This document shows, one piece after another, positions 22,784 through 30,375 of a stretch of 38,416 nucleotides of DNA (positions within the stretch are counted from its first letter, which is position 1; each line of letters begins with the position of its first letter). The position numbers and the translations under genes are program-made. Location: IMG/VR virus record IMGVR_UViG_3300025889_000333, positions 1-38,416 of that record; one strand, given 5' to 3'. Below the pieces are notes generated by a model. It was not told where the DNA came from. It searched no databases and saw nothing but the letters and a program-made list of their open reading frames with translations. The DNA comes from a virus.

Positions 22784-23118
22784 GTAACTATTGTAACCTC
22801 ACCCAATTCACCTGTCATCTTAGCTACTGTGAAGTTAGCAGGTAGTGTCGCTGGATTCATAAAATCAGGTTTAAATATATTAGAGTTGACTACCACTACA
22901 AATCCTTCACCTTCTTCATGGTCGTTATTAGGTCTAGGTTTGTATAATGCTTCAGGATCTGCTTTAGCAGTAAGTGGCTCTAGTTGTGGGTGTTTTGGCT
23001 CGTAACACTCTGAACAAACTTTAGCACCATTCCATTCTTCTCTGAGTTGACTTAACTTATATTCAAAACCACATCTATCGCATAAAGCCCGTGCAAATTT
23101 ACCAAGAGCATATGCCAT
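22780..23118 (-). CDS. Zinc-ribbon protein conserved in marine phages
   Basis: 112 aa. Two CxxC pairs (Cys13/Cys16 in ALCDRCGFEYK and Cys35/Cys38 in VCSECYEPKHPQL) form a clear zinc ribbon. The C-terminal half is unstructured in appearance, then beta (FVVVVNSNIF, MTGELGEVTIV). The same architecture is one I recall beside head-tail connector genes in other marine phages. It might be a minor virion protein; direct function is unknown. Confidence 0.7.
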   Translation of the reverse strand: MAYALGKFARALCDRCGFEYKLSQLREEWNGAKVCSECYEPKHPQLEPLTAKADPEALYKPRPNNDHEEGEGFVVVVNSNIFKPDFMNPATLPANFTVAKMTGELGEVTIVT

Positions 23119-23119
23119 G

Positions 23120-23791
23120 TCATCTCATCCTAATATCTGGTCTGATTCTAAATGAAGCTCTGTCTTCATCCTGATCAGCAGCTCTACGGAACTCTTCTTC
23201 GTATATAGCTTTTAGTTGTGGTGTAAGTTGTGGATTTTTCTTAAGTGATAAGTAATAGGCTAAACCAGCTACAAAACAAGGATAAAATCTAAATGGCATA
23301 TCCATAGTATTTGTTGCTTTATCTGCATCATCCATTCTTACAAGTTTGTTGAAAACTAATATATCAGTGCTGTTTTCAGGTGCAGGCCAGACCTTCAATG
23401 CTGGTGTTGTTAATTTATCAAAGAAGAATTGTGATGGTCTAGCCTTTGTTTCTTTGTTTGGTATGTTGATATATTCTGATCTACTAATACGATTCATGCT
23501 TATATCAGTTTGTGTTTGATTTACGGTTCTTCGTAAGACTACATCTAAAACATCAATAACATTAGAATTTAGAGAATAACTAGAAGTACCTTCAGTAACA
23601 GTCTGTGTTGCTTGTTCTATTGTCCATTGGTTTAAACCACGGTTAGCCCATTCAGCTAACATTAGATTTATAGATCTACGAGCTGTTTTTAAATCGTAAC
23701 CAGTTCTAAGTTCTAGTCCACACCTTTCAAATGCTTCTTCTACAAACTCAGCTACGTTTGGTTCGAAATCTGTGCTACCTGATAATGCCAT
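23120..23791 (-). CDS. Head-tail adaptor protein, P22 gp4-like
   Basis: 223 aa. The N-terminal helices (VAEFVEEAFERCGLELRTGY, then SINLMLAEWANRGLNQW) and the end (EEEFRRAADQDEDRASFRIR) are typical of the P22 gp4-like adaptor that docks under the portal in short-tailed phages. It starts in a TAATG overlap with the 228-aa gene. Family assignment is by pattern and synteny with a P22-like portal. Confidence 0.7.
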   Translation of the reverse strand: MALSGSTDFEPNVAEFVEEAFERCGLELRTGYDLKTARRSINLMLAEWANRGLNQWTIEQATQTVTEGTSSYSLNSNVIDVLDVVLRRTVNQTQTDISMNRISRSEYINIPNKETKARPSQFFFDKLTTPALKVWPAPENSTDILVFNKLVRMDDADKATNTMDMPFRFYPCFVAGLAYYLSLKKNPQLTPQLKAIYEEEFRRAADQDEDRASFRIRPDIRMR

Positions 23792-24477
23792 TATTTATTA
23801 TCCTCTTGATTGTAAAGATTATCAAACGTAATGTTTGGATCTAAATAACTATCATGTTTTTCTGCTGAGTGAACCCACTGACTAGGTGAAAAATCAGGAG
23901 CACCTTGTCCTATTCTCCAAAGAGCAGGATTTGTAGCTCTTACTCTGTTATTTGGTAGAGCAACAAAATTACCAGTATATTCACCAGCATCCGTCAAGTA
24001 TAGCACATGACTTTGTTTGTGTTGTGCAGGATCATCTGCTATTGAGTGATCTGTGTAATCTACAGTAAACATATAGGTTCCTGTGTAAAACTCACCATTA
24101 ATTTTACATATCCAGGGTGAAGAACTTACACGATCTAAACTAACTACGCTGTGATGATGACTGAGACAGTCCCAGGGTTGTGCTAAATGATCTTCCATGG
24201 GCTTAGGCCATTCATCTAGTGGTATATCTGCTACAAGAGCTTGTATTGGCATTCTTGCCCACATAGCACCACCGTGTACGTTTTCATCAGGATAGCCTTC
24301 AAAATCAGTCTCACAGCCTGTAAAAACTACTTGGAATGATAATGATCTGTCGGGAATTGTATTTACAGCCATTACTAATGCGTGCAAATACTCACCGTGA
24401 TAATTTTGGTGATTAGCAGTAAATTCTTTTCTAACCCAGCATTTAAACTGAGGTATGTTTGATATTAAATATGACAA
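23791..24477 (-). CDS. Uncharacterised virion-region protein, TTG start
   Basis: 228 aa. The only reasonable start is TTG at 24477: an in-frame TAA lies 15 bases upstream and the first internal ATG is 35 codons in. AGG lies about 8 bases before it. The N-terminus SYLISNIPQFKCWVRKEF and internal YHGEYLHALVMAVNTIPDRS, GGAMWARMPIQALV and CKINGEFYTGTYMFTVDY suggest a compact mixed fold with many Trp/His. I recall similar proteins in marine phages but no function. It is placed just before the head-tail adaptor. Confidence 0.65.
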   Translation of the reverse strand: MSYLISNIPQFKCWVRKEFTANHQNYHGEYLHALVMAVNTIPDRSLSFQVVFTGCETDFEGYPDENVHGGAMWARMPIQALVADIPLDEWPKPMEDHLAQPWDCLSHHHSVVSLDRVSSSPWICKINGEFYTGTYMFTVDYTDHSIADDPAQHKQSHVLYLTDAGEYTGNFVALPNNRVRATNPALWRIGQGAPDFSPSQWVHSAEKHDSYLDPNITFDNLYNQEDNK

Positions 24478-24489
24478 GAGAAAGCCTAA

Positions 24490-24678
24490 TTATACTTTTC
24501 CGCCTTTTGCCATATATTTAGATTTTTTCATGGGTCCACCTTTAGCCATGTATTTAGATCCTTTCATAGCTCCACCTTTGGCCATATATTTAGAACCTTT
24601 CATAGCACCACCTTTTGCAGCGTACTTACGTCCTTTAACAGCACCACCCATTGCGTAACCTTTTGTTCTTTTAAACAT
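24490..24678 (-). CDS. Small Lys/Gly/Met tandem-repeat protein
   Basis: 62 aa built almost wholly of a 12-residue repeat, GGAMKGSKYMAK, present four times with small changes after the leader MFKRTKGYAMGGAV. It is strongly basic and has no acidic residue. Small repeat proteins with K-Y-M/A-A-K-G-G units occur near structural genes in marine phages as I recall. DNA binding inside the capsid or a membrane-active role are both possible. Ribosome site GGAGAA precedes the ATG. Confidence 0.65.
   Translation of the reverse strand: MFKRTKGYAMGGAVKGRKYAAKGGAMKGSKYMAKGGAMKGSKYMAKGGPMKKSKYMAKGGKV
24505..24648. repeat. Four tandem 36-bp repeats within a coding region
   Basis: Units at 24505-24540, 24541-24576, 24577-24612 and 24613-24648 are adjacent and in frame, each coding one 12-residue repeat. 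The middle two are most alike and the last is most diverged. There are no spacers, so this is not a CRISPR array. The arrangement allows copy number to change by slippage or recombination. Confidence 0.9.
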
Positions 24679-24687
24679 TTAATTCTC

Positions 24688-25125
24688 CTAACTTATTGTA
24701 GTTACTTTTCTACGGTTATTCATAACTTTACCACAACCTTTAGCTATGAAACCACCTCTTTGTTTTTTTACTCTATTTTGCTTTGCCATAGATTTTTCTA
24801 TAGCTCTGCCTCTAGCTTCCTCGTATGAGGATAACTTACCATCTTTATTTAAGTCTGCTTTATTTTTATTCATAGGTCCTCCTCGACTTGCTGTAACTCT
24901 TGCTTTTTTTGTGTTTGCTACCACTGTTTTACCTTTTGCACCTGCACGTTTCTTTTTTCTTGCAGTTGCGGCTCTTTCTGATTTACTTAAACTTTTAGCT
25001 TTAGCTTCTGGTAAACATCTACCTGGGTTTTTTTTGTTTTTGTTTGTTCCACAATCTCCTAGAATAGAACCATCTGTGCCAATAAGTTTCCATTTTTCAT
25101 CTAGCCAACCTTGTAATTGTCCCAC
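24688..25125 (-). CDS. Basic protein with an EF-hand-like loop, GTG start
   Basis: 145 aa, start GTG at 25125 inside TAGTG, with GGAGA upstream. The N-terminus (LQGWLDEKWKLIGTDG, LGDCGTNKNK, RCLPEAKAKSLSKSERAATA) is a conserved pattern I recall from small marine phage proteins. The middle is very Lys/Arg-rich. DLNKDGKLSSYEE matches the 12-residue calcium-binding EF loop (Asp, Asn, Asp, Lys, Ser, Glu positions). The end, RGGFIAKGCGKVMNNRRK, resembles the end of the next protein. Likely a DNA-associated or structural small protein. Confidence 0.65.
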   Translation of the reverse strand: MGQLQGWLDEKWKLIGTDGSILGDCGTNKNKKNPGRCLPEAKAKSLSKSERAATARKKKRAGAKGKTVVANTKKARVTASRGGPMNKNKADLNKDGKLSSYEEARGRAIEKSMAKQNRVKKQRGGFIAKGCGKVMNNRRKVTTIS

Positions 25126-25346
25126 TATCTTCTCCTATTAGCCATAACAGCACCTTGACCTCTTATAGAGACAAATCCACCTGTTGCTTTTTTCTTTCTT
25201 TTTTTACTACCTTTTGCGTAGTTTGGATCTTTACAATATTTTGATGCAGCCATGTTAGCGTATGCACTTGGATATGTATCAAAGGTTCTTTTTGCCCAGG
25301 CTTTGCCTGCTGGACATATTTTGCCACCACTTTTAGCTTTTGCCAT
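25125..25346 (-). CDS. Small basic Cys-containing protein
   Basis: 73 aa: KSGGKICPAGKAWAKRTFDT, then YPSAYANMAASKYCKDPNYA, a Lys/Arg run, and GGFVSIRGQGAVMANRRR. The core with two spaced Cys is a recurrent pattern in marine phage genomes as I recall. The C-terminal GG-F-x(4)-G-x-G-x-VM-x-NRR motif is shared with the downstream 145-aa protein, which suggests duplication or a common sorting/assembly tag. Strongly basic; no known function. Confidence 0.65.
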   Translation of the reverse strand: MAKAKSGGKICPAGKAWAKRTFDTYPSAYANMAASKYCKDPNYAKGSKKRKKKATGGFVSIRGQGAVMANRRR

Positions 25347-25652
25347 TTAACACTTCCATCTTCTTCTTGCTTGTCTAATTCTTGAATTAGGATCGTTTCT
25401 TGTTTTTGCAGAGCTACGTTTCAGTTGCCCTAGTGATCTAGCACAATAAGATTTACGTCTTTTTGCTGCTTTAGATCCTTTTTTAACTGTACCTGTAACA
25501 GCTCCTTGAAGCTTAGAGCCAGGATTTTTTCTTCTATGTTCTTTGATGCCCTTGCGGGTCATTCCCGCCCCTTTTTTAGTGGGGCGGTAATTACCACCTT
25601 TACCTGTTGTTCTGGCTATAGGTTTTTGTTTTCTGCCTCTCGTAGTAGCCAT
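25347..25652 (-). CDS. Arg/Lys-rich small protein (DUF6321-like)
   Basis: 101 aa, about one third Arg/Lys. GAGMTRKGIKEHRRKNPGSK, LQGAVTGTVKKGSKAAKRRK and SYCARSLGQL, with the end DPNSRIRQARRRWKC, match a family I recall as DUF6321; the name should be checked. The high charge suggests nucleic acid binding, perhaps with packaged DNA. It begins 3 bp after the 133-aa gene stop and is followed directly by the next basic protein. Confidence 0.7.
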   Translation of the reverse strand: MATTRGRKQKPIARTTGKGGNYRPTKKGAGMTRKGIKEHRRKNPGSKLQGAVTGTVKKGSKAAKRRKSYCARSLGQLKRSSAKTRNDPNSRIRQARRRWKC

Positions 25653-25655
25653 TCA

Positions 25656-26057
25656 TTAATAGTTTTTATTCAAAACTAAAATAATAGAGTATGTGTCTCC
25701 GCTTGTATGTCCTACAGTTGTAAAGTCAATATCACCAGTAACACCAGATCCAGCATTGTTTGGTATGCCACTAAATAAATCATAATACTCATCACCTGTG
25801 CTATCTGCTGGTAAACCAGTTAATAGTACGTTAGATGTAGCGTCAAATTCAATGTTCACACCCATGCCTCTTGTAGCCCAGTATATTCTAGCAACAGAAA
25901 CAGAAGTACAAGACTCTCCTGCACTATTTGGTGTTAGTGCAGAAACGTCTACCTTTTTTACAGCCGATTCACCTGTACCATCAGATACATTAGTGAACTT
26001 TAGAACAGCAACTCTTTCACCGTCTTGAATTGTTTGTGATGTTACTGCATCTGCCAT
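25656..26057 (-). CDS. Capsid-associated/structural protein
   Basis: 133 aa, beta-rich. VTSQTIQDGERVAVLKFTNV, SDGTGESAVKKVDVSAL and GMGVNIEFDATSNVLL are patterns I recall in structural gene clusters of marine phages, near capsid genes. No enzymatic motif. It lies 10 bp downstream of the 169-aa protein. Possibly decoration or a neck accessory protein. Confidence 0.6.
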   Translation of the reverse strand: MADAVTSQTIQDGERVAVLKFTNVSDGTGESAVKKVDVSALTPNSAGESCTSVSVARIYWATRGMGVNIEFDATSNVLLTGLPADSTGDEYYDLFSGIPNNAGSGVTGDIDFTTVGHTSGDTYSIILVLNKNY

Positions 26058-26067
26058 AATCTACTCC

Positions 26068-26577
26068 TTACGCGTCAGCGAATGGTGTTACTAAAGTTCC
26101 AGAACCAATTAATAATGAGTTATGGACTAGGTATGTTGCTGTATCAATAGCTGTTACTTGAACAACACTACCGACTATACCACCTGTAGTTGTACCGTTT
26201 AATGTAATAACATCGTTAGTAGCTGCTGGTACGAAAGCTTTTTCAACACCATCGTCTACGGCTACAAATACAGAGCCTTTAAACTTGTCAGTTCCATCAG
26301 TTTTAATATCAAGATCAGTAGCTAATGTTTCTATATAGAAATAGAAAGAAGCACCAACATTATTTAACTGATTTGGATCTGTTGGATCGCTTGGAGTTGT
26401 AGTAACAATTGAAGGTAAAGTAAATTTACCATCTGCATCATTACATAACAATATTTTTCCTGCATGAGTATCAACAGTTAATGTTGTGTCTGCTGTCAGA
26501 CTAACAGTGCTGTTAACACCTGCTGTAATAAATCCTGCCAATGACTTGACTGGACCTGAGAATGTCGATTTTGCCAT
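26068..26577 (-). CDS. Capsid decoration-like structural protein
   Basis: 169 aa. The N-terminus STFSGPVKSLAGFITAG and the repeated beta/Thr-rich core (STVSLTADTTLTVDTHAGKI, GASFYFYIETLA) fit small capsid-associated proteins in marine phages. It is the first gene after the major capsid terminator. It has a very strong ribosome site (TAGGAGG), part of which can pair in a short hairpin (26580-26595). That arrangement suggests its own promoter or regulated read-through. Confidence 0.62.
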   Translation of the reverse strand: MAKSTFSGPVKSLAGFITAGVNSTVSLTADTTLTVDTHAGKILLCNDADGKFTLPSIVTTTPSDPTDPNQLNNVGASFYFYIETLATDLDIKTDGTDKFKGSVFVAVDDGVEKAFVPAATNDVITLNGTTTGGIVGSVVQVTAIDTATYLVHNSLLIGSGTLVTPFADA

Positions 26578-26681
26578 AATTTCCTCCTAAGGAAATAAGT
26601 TCTACTGTCTTGGCTTGTCTGCTAGGTCAGTCGGTAGAACAAGTTAATTAATCCTAGAATTAAATCATATACCTTCTTTTA
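26578..26681. promoter_or_regulatory. Non-coding leader between capsid terminator and next gene
   Basis: About 100 bp without a gene. On the minus strand it holds an AT-rich stretch with a weak -10-like TATGAT just after the terminator. Then comes a long inverted repeat, GTTCTAC at 26599-26605 with GTAGAAC at 26634-26640. Last is a 6-bp hairpin, TTTCCT/AGGAAA at 26580-26595, that includes part of the ribosome site of the next gene. A promoter restarting transcription is expected here but no convincing -35/-10 pair is seen. Confidence 0.35.
26599..26640. repeat. Inverted repeat with tRNA D-arm-like sequence
   Basis: Seven-base perfect inverted repeat (GTTCTAC/GTAGAAC) enclosing 28 bases. On the plus strand 26623-26640 reads TAGGTCAGTCGGTAGAAC, matching 16 of 18 bases of the common bacterial tRNA D-arm TAGCTCAGTCGGTAGAGC. 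No acceptor, anticodon or T arms fit around it, so it is not a tRNA gene. It could be a relic or an RNA hairpin. Confidence 0.5.
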
Positions 26682-26710
26682 GAAAAAAGAAAGGGAGCCG
26701 AAGCTCCCTT
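26682..26710 (-). terminator. Rho-independent terminator after the major capsid gene
   Basis: Perfect 8-bp stem AAGGGAGC/GCTCCCTT with a UUCG tetraloop on the transcript, followed by TCTTTTTTCT on the minus strand. It lies about 45 bp beyond the major capsid stop codon. Partial termination here would raise capsid transcript over the downstream tail genes. Confidence 0.92.
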
Positions 26711-26752
26711 AAGAATTGTAGTTGAGTTAGAAACGCTACAATAAATCGTTCC

Positions 26753-27655
26753 TTAAGCCCCTTGAGAACCGTAAACGGCTCTGAAGTTTGAATAACCGAA
26801 GCTATAACGCTCTCTAGCTTTATATCTCATATTACCTGTATCGAAATCACCCTCTAATGATGTTGACATTGGAGATCTTTCAAAATACTTAAATCCATCT
26901 GGACAGTCAGTTTTAATGAAATACGCATCAGTATCTGTTAGATAGTTATTTACAACATATCCTTCAGGTAGCATACCAGTATTGCTTATAGCATTGATGT
27001 CATTGTCAGATGTGCCAACTCTACCTGGAGAGTTAAGTAATCTGTCAGCAACAAACACTAATTGTGGTGGAATAATGAGCTTTGTACCTTTAAGAGCAAT
27101 ATTAAGACCTCTATCATCTGTTAATGTAGAAATATTAATTAATGCGTCTTCAAGTGAAGTTTCATTAAGATCCGCCATAGTGGTAGCTCTGTTTGCTAAA
27201 GTACCGCCTCCCCCTAGAGGGTGAGCAGTGTTAATTAAAGATACGCCATCGCCACCTGCTGTACTAAACGCGTTGTTTAGAACAGCTGCTGCTTTGATCT
27301 GTTTGGTGTTAGCCATAGATCTTGCTAATGCTTTGGTATATCTTGCTCCTAGCCTGTCATACAAATTATCTTCAACTGCTTCTTCAGTTAAAGCGAATGC
27401 TAAAGCCACTGTTTCGTGGGTGTAACGAGATGTATAACCTTCGTTAGCTGTATCAAATCTGACACCGCTACCTTCAGCTTTTACTTCCGCATTACCAAAC
27501 CCTACGATTAGAGTTTCTTCTTCAAACGCTCTATCAGAAGTTTCTGTTTCATAAATTTCTGTATGTTGAGCTTCGTATCTAGCATATTCCATGCCGAACA
27601 AAGCATTCAAACCTGGCTCTAATTCTTTCGCTAATTGCGATCTGTTAATTGCCAT
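26753..27655 (-). CDS. Major capsid protein, HK97-fold type
   Basis: 300 aa. N-terminal helical region (QLAKELEPGLNALFGMEY), then ETSDRAFEEETLIVGFGNAE, TSRYTHETVALAFALTEEAV, a helical backbone segment (YTKALARSMANTKQIKAAAV), and the P-domain-like LIIPPQLVFVADRLL, all in the order of HK97-fold shell proteins of marine phages. The context is decisive: scaffold and capsid-associated genes upstream, strong AGGAG ribosome site, and a strong terminator behind it. No protease gene is visible between portal and capsid, in line with a scaffold-driven assembly. Confidence 0.88.
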   Translation of the reverse strand: MAINRSQLAKELEPGLNALFGMEYARYEAQHTEIYETETSDRAFEEETLIVGFGNAEVKAEGSGVRFDTANEGYTSRYTHETVALAFALTEEAVEDNLYDRLGARYTKALARSMANTKQIKAAAVLNNAFSTAGGDGVSLINTAHPLGGGGTLANRATTMADLNETSLEDALINISTLTDDRGLNIALKGTKLIIPPQLVFVADRLLNSPGRVGTSDNDINAISNTGMLPEGYVVNNYLTDTDAYFIKTDCPDGFKYFERSPMSTSLEGDFDTGNMRYKARERYSFGYSNFRAVYGSQGA

Positions 27656-27658
27656 TAT

Positions 27659-28219
27659 TTATACTCCTGTTGGATCGACATAAAAATGCTCATTAAATTT
27701 AACAATCACATTCACGTTAGCTGAACCTGTTGTACTGTTATCTGGGTCACTCGAAAAGCCCATGATTCTAAACGTAGCAGTTGTAGCTGCTGTTGTTCCA
27801 GATAGCTCCATAGCTGACATACCAGTTTTGGTAGAGCCAGAAGTATAGGAGATATCTGCGTTCAAACCGACATCAGTTTGAGCTGGAGAACCTGCACTTT
27901 GAATTTCAAATACAGCATCAGGGTCATCTATTACGAATGCAACAATATCGGACGATACAGTGCCATCAGGATAGTAAGATTTGAATACAACATCACCGTT
28001 TGAATCAGTGAATTGACATCCTCTAAACACACCTAAAGCTTCATCACCAGCAGCAGCTACTAAAATAGTACCTGTGTTGGTCATTTTTACTAAATCGCCA
28101 GAAAAAATATTCCCTGAAGCACCAGAGGCAATTTTGTATTCTGTTGTACCGCCATTAGCGACACCAGAACCTAATTTACCTACTACTCTTGCTCCAAATG
28201 GGGCATTTTTGTTAGCCAT
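27659..28219 (-). CDS. Capsid-associated (decoration/head) protein
   Basis: 186 aa. The N-terminus NKNAPFGARVVGKLGSGVAN is a hallmark of head-associated proteins that precede the major capsid gene in many marine phages. The rest is beta-rich (IFSGDLVKMTNTG, GVFRGCQFTDSNGDVVF, AFVIDDPDAVFEIQ). Its stop lies 3 bp from the capsid start. A capsid decoration or accessory shell role is inferred. Confidence 0.65.
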   Translation of the reverse strand: MANKNAPFGARVVGKLGSGVANGGTTEYKIASGASGNIFSGDLVKMTNTGTILVAAAGDEALGVFRGCQFTDSNGDVVFKSYYPDGTVSSDIVAFVIDDPDAVFEIQSAGSPAQTDVGLNADISYTSGSTKTGMSAMELSGTTAATTATFRIMGFSSDPDNSTTGSANVNVIVKFNEHFYVDPTGV

Positions 28220-28257
28220 AATAAGTCACCTTATATTTGTTATTAAAATTTTGATGA

Positions 28258-28743
28258 TCAACTACGTTGACCACCTCCAAAAGTTACTTTGCTTGACCTC
28301 TCCGGTTTTAAAATCGGTGAGTTAGGGTCAGACTCTCTAAGAAGATCATTATCCACAGCATCTTGCTGAGTTTGAGCACGTGCAGCATAGTAGGAGTTTC
28401 TCTCTTCACGCGTTTCATTAGGAATCTTTGCCAAAAGCAAACCACCACGGGCTACTACTCCTGAATGTTTGCCTTCTTGTATAGAATCAAATTTGACCTG
28501 GAAATTATCAGGTAACTCTTCTAATCTTACTAGGTCGAAACCTTCGCTTAATCTTGCAGTTACATTTTTCCTGTCTTCTTGACCTACATTTTCGGCTCTA
28601 ATCCACCTGTAGGTATAACCTTCAGGGGCAGGAGGAGCGTCCAACATTGATGGCGGGCTCCATGGTTTGCGAGCTTCTTTAGTAGCTCGAGTGTCGGCAG
28701 AACGTGGTGTTCTGTTTATTTCGTTGTTATCTTTTTCAGTCAT
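28258..28743 (-). CDS. Conserved head-cluster protein
   Basis: 161 aa. Pro-rich N-terminal region, then PEGYTYRWIRAENVGQEDRK and LSEGFDLVRLEELPDNFQVK, a compact domain recurrent in marine phage head clusters as I recall, and a Gln/Ser-rich C-terminus with KVTFGGGQ. It is between scaffold and capsid-associated genes. Likely a capsid assembly or minor head component; no better assignment. Confidence 0.6.
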   Translation of the reverse strand: MTEKDNNEINRTPRSADTRATKEARKPWSPPSMLDAPPAPEGYTYRWIRAENVGQEDRKNVTARLSEGFDLVRLEELPDNFQVKFDSIQEGKHSGVVARGGLLLAKIPNETREERNSYYAARAQTQQDAVDNDLLRESDPNSPILKPERSSKVTFGGGQRS

Positions 28744-28748
28744 AACTA

Positions 28749-29687
28749 TTACCTTTTAACATATTTTGCGTACTCTGTTAAGGGTACGTTTAATCTTTTT
28801 GCCATTTGAACTTCTGCTGGCGACAACTTAACTTGTCTTTTTGAGCCGGTATTACCTGCTACTCTGCCTGCCGAAGCCACCTTTTGTTGAGGCTTCGATT
28901 TAGCAGAAGACTCTTCAAACTTGTGTGGAAACTCTTGTCGCAATCTTTTATCTACTTCAGAGTAATACTCATCCGATTTAGGATCGTATCCTTCTGCAAC
29001 AAGTCTTTGATCTATGGTAAAAGCAGCCAACGTCATAATTTCATCTTCACCAAACCATTTATTATTCTCTACCCACGCTTCTTGTTTTTCATCTAGCTTA
29101 GGTGGAGCCTGGTATTGTGGTGTAGGCTGTTGATAGTTTTGCTGTATGTTTTTTGATTGTTGAACGGGTTGTTGTTCTATCGCTGTTCTTGAAGAAACAA
29201 TCTTATTTTCTTCTACAGCAATCTTAGCTAAAACATCTTGTGCTTTTGCAACCTTGTCATAATCTTGGTTCTCATGAGCAGATTTTAAAGCAGTCATAGC
29301 TTGTTGTTTTTGTGATTTAAGCCTATTTTCAGCTTCCATTAAATAAGATCTATCAAGATTAGAACTTCTTGTTCTAAGCTGTTCATTCTCGGCAGCAGTT
29401 CTCTTAGCATACTCGTATGCAGACTCCTGACCTCTTTCAGCTTCTCTTAATTTTCTAGTAAGCGTATTAATTCTTTTTTGTACGCTTTTAGAATAATCTT
29501 CTAATTCTTCTTCTTTTTTTGCTTCTGGTGTATCAGATATATCTTCTATTTGCTGGTCTGCTTCTTTATCGTCAGACTCCATAGGTATCTTTGTTTGTGC
29601 TTTCGCTTCTTCAACAGTTTCTATTTCAACAATCTCTCCTTCTTCTACTTCTGTTTCTTCTACAACCTTTGCATTTTCTTCAGCCAT
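28749..29687 (-). CDS. Capsid scaffolding protein
   Basis: 312 aa. A very acidic N-terminus (Glu-rich, residues 1-65) is followed by a long coiled coil (about 65-165), a Gln/Pro-rich linker (170-200), a short fold (KWFGEDEIMTLAAFTIDQRL) and a basic C-terminus ending PLTEYAKYVKR. Acidic coiled coil plus basic capsid-binding tail directly upstream of the capsid genes is the standard scaffold layout. Strong ribosome site (AAGGAG). Confidence 0.78.
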   Translation of the reverse strand: MAEENAKVVEETEVEEGEIVEIETVEEAKAQTKIPMESDDKEADQQIEDISDTPEAKKEEELEDYSKSVQKRINTLTRKLREAERGQESAYEYAKRTAAENEQLRTRSSNLDRSYLMEAENRLKSQKQQAMTALKSAHENQDYDKVAKAQDVLAKIAVEENKIVSSRTAIEQQPVQQSKNIQQNYQQPTPQYQAPPKLDEKQEAWVENNKWFGEDEIMTLAAFTIDQRLVAEGYDPKSDEYYSEVDKRLRQEFPHKFEESSAKSKPQQKVASAGRVAGNTGSKRQVKLSPAEVQMAKRLNVPLTEYAKYVKR

Positions 29688-29696
29688 TTTTTCTCC

Positions 29697-30191
29697 TTAT
29701 ACTGCAAGAATATCGTCAGGATCTAGGATGGTAGCTATCACCTCATCATCGTTAATGATTCTGCATTCAGACTCATCACCGAGTTTGAAACGAGCACCAG
29801 CATATCTGCCTATCAATACCCATTGTTTTTCCTGACACCAAGGATGATCAAACTTGCTTGTATCCTTGTAGCAATCAGGACCCATTTTTACTACATAGCC
29901 AACGACTGTAGCTAGAGACTCTCTATCTACGGTTGATTGAACTAAGTGGATTCCTCCTTCAGTAACTGCTTTACCTTTGTAAGGTAATATAAGTATCCGC
30001 CAACCTGTAGGTTGGGGCATACGTTCTAAAAATGATTTTTCTAAAAGTGTTGGATCTAAAACCCGTGCCTCTTCTTTGACGTAGGCAACATTTTCTGCTG
30101 TTTCTTCGGTTTTAGTTTCTTCTTTTTGTTTTGTTTTTTGCTCTGCCTCTATCGACTTTGCAACATGATCAGGGACTTGTATCTTGCTCAT
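29697..30191 (-). CDS. GroES-like co-chaperonin
   Basis: 164 aa. Residues 1-58 are charged and probably flexible. The GroES beta-barrel follows (~59-160): PTGWRILILPYKG, then a mobile-loop-like segment EGGIHLVQ where Ile-His-Leu corresponds to the GroEL-binding Ile-Val-Leu, then VVGYVVKMGPDCYKD, IGRYAGARF and IINDDEVIATILDP. Phage co-chaperonins such as T4 gp31 replace host GroES to fold capsid protein, and this gene stands next to the scaffold. No GroEL gene is visible. It overlaps the 68-aa gene upstream by 23 bp. Confidence 0.85.
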   Translation of the reverse strand: MSKIQVPDHVAKSIEAEQKTKQKEETKTEETAENVAYVKEEARVLDPTLLEKSFLERMPQPTGWRILILPYKGKAVTEGGIHLVQSTVDRESLATVVGYVVKMGPDCYKDTSKFDHPWCQEKQWVLIGRYAGARFKLGDESECRIINDDEVIATILDPDDILAV

Positions 30192-30375
30192 CTTGTTGTA
30201 TTTTTCCTAGCAGTTCTCTAAATATATTTTCTGCATCGGCTAGAGAACTGTAACGCCCACGCAGATATTCATACTGAGAAAAGTCTTTACACCCTGCTAA
30301 CATAGCATCTTTGGTGTCCTCTCTCCTAGCTTCGAGTTCTTTTAGGAACTTGTTAGCCAGCCAAACTGGATCCAT
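30169..30375 (-). CDS. Small helical protein, unknown
   Basis: 68 aa, predicted helical throughout (MDPVWLANKFLKELEARRED, then YEYLRGRYSSLADAENIFRE). It begins in a TAATG overlap with the previous gene and overlaps the GroES-like gene by 23 bp. Short proteins of this pattern sit beside portal genes in marine phages, as I recall. Function unknown. Confidence 0.6.
   Translation of the reverse strand: MDPVWLANKFLKELEARREDTKDAMLAGCKDFSQYEYLRGRYSSLADAENIFRELLGKIQQDEQDTSP

Noticed and set aside
24505-24648. CRISPR array suggested by 36-bp repeats
   Set aside because: The units are directly adjacent with no spacers, are in frame, and code for a 12-residue protein repeat.
24838-24876. EF-hand-like loop as evidence for a calcium-signalling protein
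   Set aside because: The loop fits the pattern, but the protein is otherwise short and Lys/Arg-rich with no second EF-hand; only metal binding is suggested.
26600-26690. tRNA gene suggested by a D-arm-like sequence
   Set aside because: No matching 7-bp acceptor, anticodon stem or T arm can be drawn around it, so only a fragment-like match remains.
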